64,000 nt of DNA from Aquila chrysaetos chrysaetos. Lineage: Eukaryota > Chordata > Aves > Accipitriformes > Accipitridae. Where the stretch lies: NCBI RefSeq assembly GCF_900496995.4, contig NC_044018.1:29710825-29774824 (forward strand). Direction: 5' to 3'. Each line of letters opens with the position of its first letter. The stretch's first letter is position 1. Positions 12,111 through 24,110 of the stretch are shown piece by piece. Below the pieces are notes generated by a model, which saw only the letters and a list, made by a program, of their open reading frames with translations, did no database searches and was not told the origin of the DNA. The position numbers were made by a program, and so were the translations under genes.

Positions 12111-13345
12111 TGGAAACCCCTCCAGACAACTCGTGTCACGGTGGGAACCTGCGGCCTCTGCTCCCTGAGCTGCGCCCCGCTCCAAAATACAACACATGTG
12201 CCCCCCCCCCCAAGGATGCATCCCCCCGGAATGCGAGACCTGGGGTAACACCAGAATGGGGCCTTGTGGCGGGGGGGGGGGGACGACGACACAAAGCTGA
12301 GCATCTGCCCCCCCCCCCCCCGGAGAACAATAGGGACCTGGCTATTGTCTAGGAGGGGGTGGGGAGGGGGTGCCACCTTGTTTTCCATGGGAGCCCCTCC
12401 TCGCGGGGGGCACCCCGAGGTGGGAGCCAGGGAGGGAGGTCACCACCCCCCCCCACCCTGGTTCCCAGCAGATTGCACCCCTCCTATTGCCCCCCTTGAC
12501 CCGGGCTGCTTGGGGAAGTTTGACCCCAAAGGCCCCCCCGGGCTGGGGGGTGTCCCGGCCCCTCAAGTTTCCCCCCAGCCCCAGCTGCCACACAGACCCG
12601 GGACCTGACCCTGCCCCACGCGTGACACCCCCCCCCACGCGTGACAACCCCCACTTCACCAAACACCCCCCCTGTGAGGCACCGGGAGCTGGGGGGGTCC
12701 ACCCTCTTCACAGACCCTCTTCCCCCCCCGCGTGGGCCTCCCCCCACGGGTGCCTCCCCCCGCACACCTGCACCGGCCCTGCCCGCCCCCCCCGCCCGGC
12801 CGCTTCCTCCGCGTTCCTTGGAATATTTCTATCCCTCCCCCCATTTTTTTTTTTTTAAAATTCTTTCCCTTTCCCATCTCCTCTTTGCAAAGCCCAACTC
12901 TCCCCCCAAACGCAAATAAACACACACACCCCAAATTCGGAGATGGGGTTGAAACTTAGGGATGCGCACAGCCTACCTTCAGGCTGTACCCGGGGGGGGG
13001 GAGCTGATGGGGAAGGGGGGGGGTTTCCTGCCGAACCAGTAATATATAGACCTTCCTTGGCCTTATCTCCTCTCCAGCAGCCCTGGGGATGCGAAGGAGG
13101 GGGGGGGAGCTGAGATTCCTGCCAGATAAGATCCTCGCCTGCAGCTCGCCCCTTTGCAAAACTCACATTCCAACTCAGCCCCCCCCCCCCCGACCCCCAA
13201 AGCATCCCCCACCCCCTTTCCCACGCAGGGAGGTGAATTTTTAAAATGTTTCGCAATTCCTCGAGACGTTCAAAAATTTTCAGTCACTAAAATACATTAA
13301 AAAAAAAAAAAAAAGAGAGAGAGAGACTGAAGAAAAAGAAAAAAA
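12111..13345. other. C/G-homopolymer-rich intergenic spacer
   Basis: Dominated by runs of 6-12 C or G, with CCCC-rich duplicated phrases such as CACGCGTGACA near 12620-12650. No gene seen. Confidence 0.5.
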
Positions 13346-13351
13346 ACTTAC

Positions 13352-13665
13352 GGGGGTGGCCGGGGAGATGCTGCTCCGGGAGCCCCGCAGCCGCCGCGCT
13401 CCGCACTAAGCGCCTTGTCCCACTGTCCCAGCATTAAACAGCTCTAGCAGCTGCGATGGTGGACAGTTAAGATTATATATGATGTAAATATATTGTGGGT
13501 TTGTCAGCTCCCCCAAACCATAAAACTTAGTTTAATGACATCACGTGCTCCCTGAGAGCCATTCAGGGCTTTTGCTTAGGGCCATCCACATAAATAACCT
13601 TCAAAAGTTTTAAACTACTAAATTCACATAGAAGCCATGAGTATTTCTGCTAATGTTCTCATGTT
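13352..13665 (-). promoter_or_regulatory. Candidate minus-strand promoter and noncoding first exon
   Basis: The minus strand shows a CpG-rich patch ending in CCCCC followed by GTAAGT at 13351-13346, a consensus 5' splice site. Upstream (higher coordinates) are a CACGTG box at 13542-13547 followed by TGATGTCA-like sequence, CATAAA motifs, and complex AT-rich sequence to about 13665. The position, upstream of where HOXC4 should be, suits an alternative HOXC4 5' exon. No transcript evidence is available and the transcription start is not defined. Confidence 0.4.
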
Positions 13666-13670
13666 CTCGG

Positions 13671-16250
13671 TGAAACTAAAAGAGCTTTGCTTTTTTTTTA
13701 AAAAACCAAAAAACCAAAAAACCAAACAACAAAACCCAAACAAAAAAAGTCCTGGATTTATATAAAAAAAAAAAAGGAACTTTGGTTTGTTTGTTGTTTT
13801 TGGGCCATTTTAAGTTCTCACGGGGTTGACACGGATGACGGGGCAAGGTAAGTCCTTTTCTATTTCCTTCTTGAGTCTTTGGGAAGGGATTGAGCAGCCG
13901 AGAGGGGAAATAAAAAGGCAAAAGTCTTCCAGACAGCACCAGCAACAACATCCACCAAACATCCACCAGTCCCCAGAAAAATGCCCCTTAAAGAAGAGAA
14001 GGGATGAGGGGTGCAGAGAGCCCCCCCCGACCCCCCTCTGCCCCCCTCCCCGGGGCAGGAGAAGCCAATAATTAATCATAAGTAGCCGCAATCCGCTCCG
14101 CAGGGTGGAAATGCGAAAGTTTGAAATTTAAAGTGGTTTTTGGGGGTGGTGGTTTGGGTTTGGGTTCCCCCCCCCGCTCTCGCAGATAAAACACGCGTGG
14201 TCTGGGAGCTGGTTAACCCTTGCCTTGACAAACCCAAGCTGCCTTGACAGCTTCCCGCTTAAAAAGGATAGGAAAAAGGTGTTAGAGTGCGAAATGTAAT
14301 CAGAATAAAAAATAATAACCCAGAGACGCTGCAATAATACCGGTGAGAGTGAGGGGAAGACATTGCTTAAGAGAAAATTGAACGGAATAACGAGCAATTA
14401 CCAGCACACGCCAAGAGGGTTTTGTGCCTGAACAACCAGTCAATAGATTTACACAGCATGGGGAAAAAATAAAAAACCGGGAAAAAAAAGAAAAAAAAAA
14501 AGAAAAAAAGAAAAGAGATTATTGGAATCGCTACCGAGCCCTCCCCAGCCTCCCTGAAATCACCCCAGGCCCCAAGAGTAGGGGGGTTTATATAGGCAGC
14601 AAATAAATGTGCGAGGCGAGCCTTGCTTGGCTTTGCAGTATTTCACTCCAAACCGACGGGAAAATGACAGTCGAGACGGAAAAAAAAAAAAAAAAAAAAA
14701 AAAAGGATTTTTATCCACTGACTGTTAAACGACAGTAAAATTAAATATCTTTGCAGCTCGCAACTCGCCAGATAACCAGAACCCAACATCCACGAATAAC
14801 AACCATCAAATACAATAATAAAGAATTAAAATAAAAGCCCTCGGAGATGGGGGGGTGCCCCCACTTGAGCACGCTATGCTAATTGTACCCCTAAAGGCAG
14901 CCGGAGCCGCTGCTGGAAAAAAAAAAAAAAACTTTTGTTTTGCAGGTTCAGGAAATTGTTCCGTTGTTTCCCATGTGTAAAAGGAAATCCTATAAAGTTT
15001 TATGGAGCTTTTTGGCTTCTCCCAGCATTTGTTTTTCGCCTGTAAATAGCTGGCGAGGCACCGGAGGAGTCACCCCCCCTCCTTTGCCCCCCCCGTGCGT
15101 GTCTGGGTGCACAGCCCAGCCATCTGCCTGGGGAAATATAGGTTGAGCTCTATGCAAATCCACCGGCACACGTATAGACGAGTGGGTTTGGGGGGGGGGC
15201 TGCACCCACCCTACGCCTCCGTGGGTGGAAGGCACGTGGGGAGGCACGTATAGACCCGCCACGAAGTGGGGTTTGGGGATTTTTTTTTTATTTCTTTTTT
15301 TTTCTCAGCCCCGCGCCTACGCCATATGGCTATAGGTATGGAGAAGTCCATATGGACCCAAGTGTTAGCCCCCGGGATGGATGGACACCCTATAGAAGGA
15401 GCGTTTCCACCCCGGGGGCAGAGCCCATGTGTTCCGCATTAGGCCCCTCCACCTTAGCAGAGACAGAAAATAATATCTATATTTAAAAAAAAAGCAATTT
15501 TTATATACATATTTTAAAAAGCCAGCCCCCCCTTTCACCCCGCAGCCTCCCTAGGGGCTGCTCGCCTCCGGGAGGGGGGGTGTCAGCAGGGCCTGGAGCC
15601 CCCCACCTCATCAGACAGCCCCCCCCCCTCCCCATCCCCATCCCAGTCACCTCCAGTCAGGCACTGGGACCTCCTTCCCACATCCAGGTGCTGCCCAACC
15701 TGCAGCAGGAGGCAGCGGCTGCGAGATTTTGGGGCAAAATCATTTTATCCCGAGTATACATTGGGGAGAGAAGACGGGGGGGGGGAGAGAGAAACAGAGA
15801 GAGAAGGTAATTTTAATCCGATATTCCTATTAAAATGCCATCTGCCAGGCGAGGACACCAGCCTGGAATGAAAAGCCTGAGAGAAATTAAAGGAAGATTA
15901 AAAAAGTCCGAGCTGGGACAGGGAGCAGCTCACCTTCCTCAGGGCCCAGCCAGCACTTAATCAACAAATTAAAAAAAAAACCCAACCTTTCGCCCCCCTT
16001 CCCCATGCTCTGGGAAATAGGAAAAGCAGCACGTACCTTTTCCAGGGTGGGGGGAGAAGGATGCTCTAAGCTAAAGCATCCCTTCATCCCTCCTGAAATC
16101 TGGGGTTTTTTTTCAAATAAATAATAATAATAATAATATATTGAAAAAAAAATCAATACTTTGCCAAAGTAGCAGAGGAGCAGAAAGCTGCTCCAAGGCG
16201 GGGAAGGAGCACAGAAATATCTGCCCGGCGCGCCAACTTTTGGATTATTT
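13671..16250. other. HOXC4-HOXC5 intergenic sequence
   Basis: No coding exon seen. Contains an A27-type run at about 14678-14704, an A/T-rich complex block at about 14705-14850, and C/G runs. Possible conserved noncoding patches occur, but nothing can be named. Confidence 0.45.
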
Positions 16251-16254
16251 ACTG

Positions 16255-17431
16255 TTTATTCCATATGACAAAATAGAAGTTTCCTCGCCCTTTCGCAGAT
16301 GAAACGACAACTAATAAATATACCGAGTACATCATTGGGGGGGTGGGGGGGAATAAAAGAAGTTACTGCAATGGACTAAATTTAGACAGAGATGTACAAA
16401 TTGGGGTTCGCCTTGGCTTTTTTTTAATATATATCTTAGCATTTAGCAAATCTACATTAATTACGCAACAAATAAATACACAATAATATTAAGTCCAGAG
16501 GCTATTTCTCCCTCCCCCACCTCCCATGCTGCACTTTCCTGCCCGGAGATTTCGGAGGATCCGCGCAAACCGGTGTCCCGTCGTCCCCCCCCCCCCCCGC
16601 CCCAAAGTCTATTCATTTCTTTTATATGCAAATAATAATAAAATGATGCCATCCGAGTCCCAACGAAAACACGCAAACACACACCAGGGACACCCCCCCC
16701 CGGCTCCTCTCCCGGGGTTTTTAAGTGGATTTCAGGGGTTTCCGAGCCCCAGCGAGGGGCAATATTTTTCTTTCCGACTTGAAGAGCCAAAGCGGAGGTG
16801 CCAGAGCATCTTTCCTGGGCAATTCCCAGCAAAGCACATCAGCAATTTCCTTCTCCCATCAGGGCGAGCAGAGAGCGAGGCTGGGACTTCACAAAACTTA
16901 CTGGGTTTGGGGGTTTTTCCTCTCCCCCCCACCCCCCGCCCTTATTTTCCTTTTTTCCTTCTTCACCGGCCTTTTTTGTTTGTCAATTTTTCCTATGAAT
17001 ATTGCGATTTTTAGAGCTGAGAGGACACGACCCAGCCACCCTGCGGATTTTTTTAAGCCTTTTTGGTGGTTTTTTTGTTTCTCGGTGATTTTTTCCCCCA
17101 AAGAGCGCACAGGTTAGGACACTTAGTAACAACCTAAAGAGCGATACACTAAATTTTTGCATGAAGCTAACAGCGGGGTCGGTTTTTTTTTTTTTTCTGG
17201 CTTTTTTTTTTTTTTTTTGCATACTAATAAGAGCTCTCCTTTGTCTGAGGGATTTGTGAGGGTACGGATCAGAGTCCATCCAGCAGCTTCCTCCCTCCCC
17301 ACCCCAAAATCAAAGTTTCCTCAAGGTAGCCTCCACCAGAAGTGATGGAAAAGAAAAAAACCCAACACCACCAACAACACCAACAACAAAAAAAAAATAA
17401 GCAGGGGACCCCCCATCTCCTGCAATCCCAC
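16255..17431 (-). other. Probable HOXC5 3' untranslated region
   Basis: This lies directly downstream of the HOXC5 stop codon. The first convincing minus-strand AATAAA signal is the complement of TTTATT at 16255-16260, which would give a 3'UTR of about 1.2 kb. The exact cleavage site is not determinable from sequence alone. Confidence 0.4.
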
Positions 17432-18337
17432 CTAAAGAGCCTCTTTGCTTTTCAACTTGGAATCTTTCTTCCACTTCATCCTCCGGTTTTGAAACCAGAT
17501 TTTGATTTGTCTCTCGTTCAGGCAGAGGTTGTTGGCGATCTCAATGCGCCTCCGCCGGGTCAGGTATCTGTTAAAATGAAATTCTTTCTCTAGTTCCAGA
17601 GTTTGGTAGCGGGTGTAGCTGGTTCGGGAGCGTTTACCATCCGTTTCTGGGGGGGGAAAAAAATAAAAATAAAAAAAAAAAAAAAGAGGGAAGACACCGC
17701 ATGAAAAGCCAAAGCAATTCTGGATGGATTTTAAATTTTTTTATTAATTTTTTTCTTTTAATGATAAAACCCGGTTACAAATTTAGAATATACAGAAGTT
17801 TGCTGGGGCTGTGGGCACGCAGGGAGTGAAGTGGCCTGAAATCCTTCACTCCCCAACACCTTCGGCCCCCCAAGTCCCCCCCTTCCTTTCTAAAGCCCAG
17901 ATCAAACGCATGTAGATGAGCCAGAAGTGAACCTGTTTCCTCTCGGACAATAAGGAAGTGTACAAAGGAGGGAAATATCTTTTCTTGGGGAGCTTGTCTC
18001 TTTTTCTCCCCCCCCCTTCAGCCCTGGGAAGGTGGAGGGGGAAAATCTCTCCACGCGTTCCCTCCACCTTCGCTTCTGGTGTCTTTTTTTTTCCAAGCTC
18101 ACCCTCAAAGAACATGTGTATTTCAAGTTATTTTTAACCCCCCCTTCCCAAAAAAATGGAATATTGCCTTTTATACACGTTTTGTTTCTATGATCCAATT
18201 ATGCTGTCATAAATTTGGGCGTATATAGCCTCTAAGCCTTTTAGTGGACAGTTTTACGAGCAATTGATGCCTTAGTCGTAAAATTTACGACCTCAGGTTT
18301 TTTATTATTTGCCCCGTATGGCCTATAAAAACCCAAG

Positions 18338-18375
<38 letters not shown>

Positions 18376-18871
18376 AAATCCTGTGAAACAAAAATCAAGA
18401 AGTGAAAGTTTTACCATGGCTCATGTGTAGTTTGGTCATCCAGGGGTAAATTTGTGGAGGTTGTTGCTGCTGCAGTTGTGGTCCTCCTTGTTGTGCTGTT
18501 TGCACGGGCTCAGCTTTGATTTCACCCGAGCTCTTAGATCTCTCCTCCAGCGTCGTGTTAGCACTCTTCTGACTGTAAATCCCGGGATTTAGGGATGCTT
18601 GATCGTCTCTGGCTAAAGGATGCCCTGAAGAACCCATGACCGTGCAGGAAGGTCGCTCGGGGTTAGCTCGGGGGGTCGCAGACATGTCCAAGCCGCTCAG
18701 GGAGTTGGTAGCCCCGGAGGAGGGGAGGGTGATGCTTAGATCCAAGCCACTGTAGCGGTACCTGGGTGACTGAACCTCAGGCACACTTCCATAATTTCCA
18801 TAACTTTGCATGGCATAGGCAGGAACAGGGGGACTTTGCTTATAGAACGAATTGGCGACGTAAGAACTCAT
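17432..18871 (-). CDS. HOXC5: Homeobox protein Hox-C5 (two exons)
   Basis: Sequence-specific nuclear transcription factor of Hox paralogue group 5 that patterns the cervico-thoracic axis. Exon 1 is 18871 down to 18415, encoding 152 residues plus one base. It starts [14 protein letters not shown], the group-5 N-terminus, and contains a Gln-rich stretch at residues 127-140 and the PBX-binding hexapeptide IYPWM at 141-145. The donor is G|GTAAAA (18414 onward), the intron is 768 bp, and the acceptor is CAG|AA (17648-17647). Exon 2 is 17646 down to 17432 and encodes ETDG, a 60-residue homeodomain (about 157-216, with [14 protein letters not shown] recognition helix) and a short tail ending KEAL. 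Total is 223 aa, near the mammalian 222. The start was chosen at 18871 because an in-frame extension upstream is low-complexity lysine-rich sequence with no family match. Confidence 0.97.
18252..18291. promoter_or_regulatory. Palindromic TTTACGAC pair in the HOXC5 intron
   Basis: Positions 18275-18291 form a perfect inverted repeat: GTCGTAAA, one base, TTTACGAC. A third related site, TTTTACGAG, lies at 18252-18260. TTTACGAC is a high-affinity motif for posterior HOX (group 9-13) and CDX proteins. The surrounding intron sequence from about 18170 to 18330 is complex and looks constrained. An intronic enhancer or autoregulatory site is inferred. Confidence 0.5.
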
Positions 18872-19380
18872 GGCGGAGGAGGGGAGGAAAAAAAAAATAA
18901 TAAAAAAAGGGGGGAAAAGAAAATTTGGGGAGGGGGGATTTTTTTTCTCTTTTTTCCCTCTTTTTTCTTCTTTTTTTTCTTTTTTCCCTCTTTTTTCTTC
19001 TTTTTTTTTCTCTTTTCCCCCCTTTTTTTTCCTTTTTTTTTTTTTTTTTTTTTTTTTTTGTGCAACCTCTTTGATTAGGGTGATTTGTGGCCCTTTGAAG
19101 TTCAGGGCTGGGGGGGGGGGGTTGGGGTTGGGGGGGCCGCCTTTTTTTGTTCCTCCTAAAGTGCAGAATTTATAGGTGGGGATTCTTCTGTCTTTTTTTT
19201 TTTTTTTCCCTCCTTTTTTTTTTTTTTTTTTCTCCTCTTTTTGCCCCCCCCCCCTTGGACGCCCTGCCCAAATATGGGATTTTAAAGGGACCTCACGTGA
19301 CGGCGCCGGCCACTCATCCCTTTGCCTCGATGACCCCGGGGTGGGTTTTAATTGATGAGCGCCCGCGGAAGGAGCCGGGG
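18872..19380 (-). promoter_or_regulatory. HOXC5 upstream region and probable promoter
   Basis: Immediately upstream of the HOXC5 start the transcribed strand is a long purine-rich low-complexity stretch (18880-19060), then more complex sequence. A perfect CArg box, CCAAATATGG, lies at 19268-19277. A palindromic TCACGTGA E-box lies at 19293-19300, and a TGATTAAT-like CATCAATTAAAAC element (minus strand) sits near 19345-19357. A CpG-rich patch follows at about 19350-19510. The transcription start cannot be placed. Confidence 0.45.
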
Positions 19381-19636
19381 GTGCGCGGGGGAGCGCGGGG
19401 GGCGGAGCGCGGGGGGCGGAGCGCGCGGCGGGACGGCGAGGCGGCAGCGGCACCTAGCGCTGCTCCGCGGCAGCGCAACGCCGCTCCGCGCCCCCCCGCG
19501 CAGCGAGACAGAAAGGTTTTGGGAAGGTGAGGGGGGGGGGTGATGTGCGGGGTAGGACACCCACCCAAGCCAGCCAGCCAGGCAGCGCGGAGGTTGCGCC
19601 CCAGCTCCAGCCCCTCCGCGGAATATTCTTCAGCTT

Positions 19637-19669
<33 letters not shown>

Positions 19670-21570
19670 TTTGGAGCCTTGCGCGCAGGTTTGGCGTGCT
19701 TTGGGTTCTTCTGTCTCAAAATCGCAGCTGCGCGGGTTGGGGGGGGGCGAAAAACCCCACTGGGTTGCTTTTTTGTTGTGGTTTGGGTTTTTTTGTGGGG
19801 GTTTTTTGTTGTTTCGGTGGGTGCAGCGCAGGAGGGGAAGCTCGCAGCGGCGCGTTACCTCCGCAGCCTTTTTAATTTCTTTTTTTTTTTTTTTGGAATT
19901 GCACGAAGATTTGCTGGCTAGGTGGAAGGGAACACATTCCCCGCGTTGTTTTCCAAGGTTTTGGGGAGCGGTGGAGGTCGGGGAAGCTCCTGAGCTTTCT
20001 GCAGGGGCTGCTCCTCGCATGTAAGCTCCTCCAATGCGCCAAAGTTTACATTCCTGTTACCTTTCCCCCCCCTCCCCGGCTTTGCAATTTATTGCTGGCA
20101 GAAGCCTGGATCTTCCTTGTCTGCTGCTCGCTGGAGAAACCAGCCCCTCTCTTCAAAGGGCACGGCGAAGGGGAAATAAATACCTTCAAATCTGAATTTC
20201 CAGCCCTCCCTTCTGCTCTGGAGCAGGGCGGGGGGGGGGGGGAGAGGGGGGTGCGGTGGGAGTCGGGCAGCTCCGAGCCCCCCCAGCCCGCTTCGGGCTT
20301 TGCCTTGCAGACCTGAGCACGTTTTCTTTCTATTCCGTCTCCATTCACCAGCCAGAGAATGCCTTGAATGCGCTGGGTGTTACATATCGCCTTCATTCTC
20401 TCTATAGGCGCTGAATTATATATGTGTGGTTGTGGATATATGTTTGGGTTTGGGTTTTTTGGTTTGTTTGGTTGTTTTTGGTTTTTTTTTTTTTTTCTTT
20501 TGTCCTTTTTTTTTTTCTTTTGGAAATTCAAACTGGTTTACACCCAGGGAGCCTCCTGCTCCCCGGCCAGGTCGTTACCCTCTTGCAAAACGCTCTTGGC
20601 TTCTGCTTGTTGGTGCTGTTTGCTTGTTTTCTTTCGTTTTAAGACAGATTTATTTTATTTTCTTTTATTTTCATCTTTCCTGCGCCTTGCAAAAATCGCC
20701 TGCACATTCCAGGCTGGAGACGAGCGAAGGATGGGCTGAAAAAAACTCCCCAGGCTGCTTCCCCCCCCCCCCCCTTTTTTTTTTTTCCTGGTTATGGTCA
20801 CTTAACACCAAATCCTGGTTGTTTCAGTAAAAAACTTGAAGGGGCTAAGCCGCTTCCAGGGAAATATCATCCCTGGCTAAGTGCTACCTACTGAACAGCC
20901 CAGCAAATATTAGAGCAGTGACAAAGAGGCGAGAAAAATGCAGGTTTTTTATCCAGCCTTCGCAATGGTTTATACGAGCCTGCGATCCACAGCAGCAGGG
21001 TTTGTTTCCCAGCGTTATATCCACAATTTCCGTTCTCCTAAGGATGAGTTTCTCGATAAAAGTGACTCCCCCCCTCCCTGGAAAGGTTTATTGGGTCGAA
21101 ATAAGTAGGGTTGGGGGGGGGGAACGTGGGTCCTTCCGCAGAGCTGGGGGATTCTCAGCTGTGTAGAGCTCAAATTAAATCAAAATAATAAAAAAAAGAA
21201 GCAGAACCTTTGACCTGGTATTTGACTGAGGAGGGTGCAATAAGAAATATATACTGTTTTGAACTTTGGAAATCCATTTTTAATCATGAAGCGAGAGGTA
21301 TGGCATAGATTCCTGATGCCACCGAACAATACAGTAACAAGACTAATTCAAGGAGACAAAGCAAAATGTATTTTTCCCCCCCTTTTTTTTTCTTTTTTGG
21401 AATACTCTTGAATGAGAGAGGTACGAAGGAGGGAGAAAAAGGAGAGAGGGAGCTGATTTTCAGGAACAACACACAGAAGATAAGTGAACTTTCTAACAGC
21501 CTGTTATCAACACGAAAGGTTTCAACTGAAGCTCAGAGGCCATTCTATAAACTTTAAAAATAATATTCAG
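19381..21570. other. HOXC5-HOXC6 intergenic region
   Basis: Contains a CpG-rich patch to about 19510, long T runs (19636-19672, 19879-19894), and complex patches near 20330-20420 and 20820-21060. It also lies downstream of HOXC6. No further coding exon or RNA gene is recognised. Confidence 0.5.
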
Positions 21571-21572
21571 TT

Positions 21573-22348
21573 TTTATTAAATACTCAACATAGTCCTCTG
21601 GACATGACCTTTATACATGAGAGGGTGTAACACAAGATTTTTTTTTTTTTTCCTTTTCTACTGCTATAGAACTCCATTCACTTTATACTGTGGAACATTA
21701 CAGTGCTAAACATAAATATAAATACAGGTACCACAAACACAGTTAAAAATATTCACACAGAAACTGTCACAGTTTGTAGTATGCAGTGATGAGCCCAGGT
21801 ATCTGCTTAAATACAAGGAGGATGCTCTTGGAAATGCTATATTTAGGTGGAAGGAGCTTTCTCAGGGAAATCAGATTTTTCACCAGGGGAGGAAGAACTG
21901 CTCTGGCTGGGGGGGAGGAGAAGCGACTGGGCAGAGTCCGACCCGGCACAGCGGAGGGTGGATGCCCAATTTTGGGGGGGGGGAGGCGGAGGGGTGGGGG
22001 AGGAAGGGGGGGGGAGTGTGCGGCTTGAAACAGTCTTATCCCGAGTTAGATAAATAGGCAATGGCGGAGATGCGTCTGCGGGGTGGGGGGGGTCACTGGG
22101 GAGAGCGGGGGGGGGACGGGACTGTGTAGCGGGGGGGGACTGTCCACATTTCCACCTTAGACCTTATTTTTTTAAATCCCCCCCCAATTATTATTATTTT
22201 TTTATTCTTTTTTTTCTTTTTCTTTTTTTTTTTTTTCTTTTTTCTTTTTTTTTTTTAACGTAGCCAAACATTGTGCCAGTGATAAATACGGAGGGTCGGG
22301 GGGGTGGGGTGGGGATGTCGGGGGGGGGGGGTTCCTGCCGCCGAGCTG
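21573..22348 (-). other. Probable HOXC6 3' untranslated region
   Basis: Sequence downstream of the HOXC6 stop. Minus-strand AATAAA signals correspond to TTTATT at 21573-21578 and 22201-22206. The first gives a 3'UTR of about 780 bases, close to what is usual for the gene. It includes T- and G-homopolymer stretches at 22090-22260. Confidence 0.35.
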
Positions 22349-23873
<1,525 letters not shown>

Positions 23874-24110
23874 ATCGTCCTCTATACCTGGCTGTGTGAT
23901 TTCTTTAATATTTATTTCTGTCTCCAGTTTGTAGTCTGAACTAGATTGTTATAGGGAAGGCTCTGCTCCAGGACAGACAAAATGACAAAGTCAGCTGACC
24001 CGGGGGGAGCCAATGGGGAGGCGGGTGTCAAAAAGGGAAAAAATTGCTTTTGCTTCTGTTGATTCCCTAGTTGAAACTAAGTGGGCATGGAAAGTAAGTC
24101 CTGCACCCCC
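23874..24110 (-). promoter_or_regulatory. HOXC6 proximal promoter and 5'UTR
   Basis: The sequence upstream of the HOXC6 start is complex, in contrast to the G/C-rich spacer beyond 24110. A palindromic GTCAGCTGAC E-box-type element lies at 23990-23999, and an inverted CCAAT box (AGCCAAT on the plus strand) at about 24008-24014. The transcription start is not defined. Confidence 0.45.

Noticed and set aside
11090-12352. Several 100-280 codon Cys/His/Thr-rich frames on both strands
   Set aside because: They are translations of the TGTG/CGCA repeat and neighbouring C/G runs; no zinc-finger spacing is maintained.
17647-18414. mir-615 in the HOXC5 intron
   Set aside because: Neither mature arm known from eutherians is visible. 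The microRNA appears absent, as expected outside eutherian mammals.
18872-19453. N-terminal extension of the HOXC5 frame by 194 residues
   Set aside because: The extension is lysine-rich low-complexity sequence. The conserved family start [10 protein letters not shown] is at 18871.
21207-21224. Possible DR5 element (TGACCT, five bases, TTGACT)
   Set aside because: The second half-site does not fit the RAR/RXR pattern at one position.
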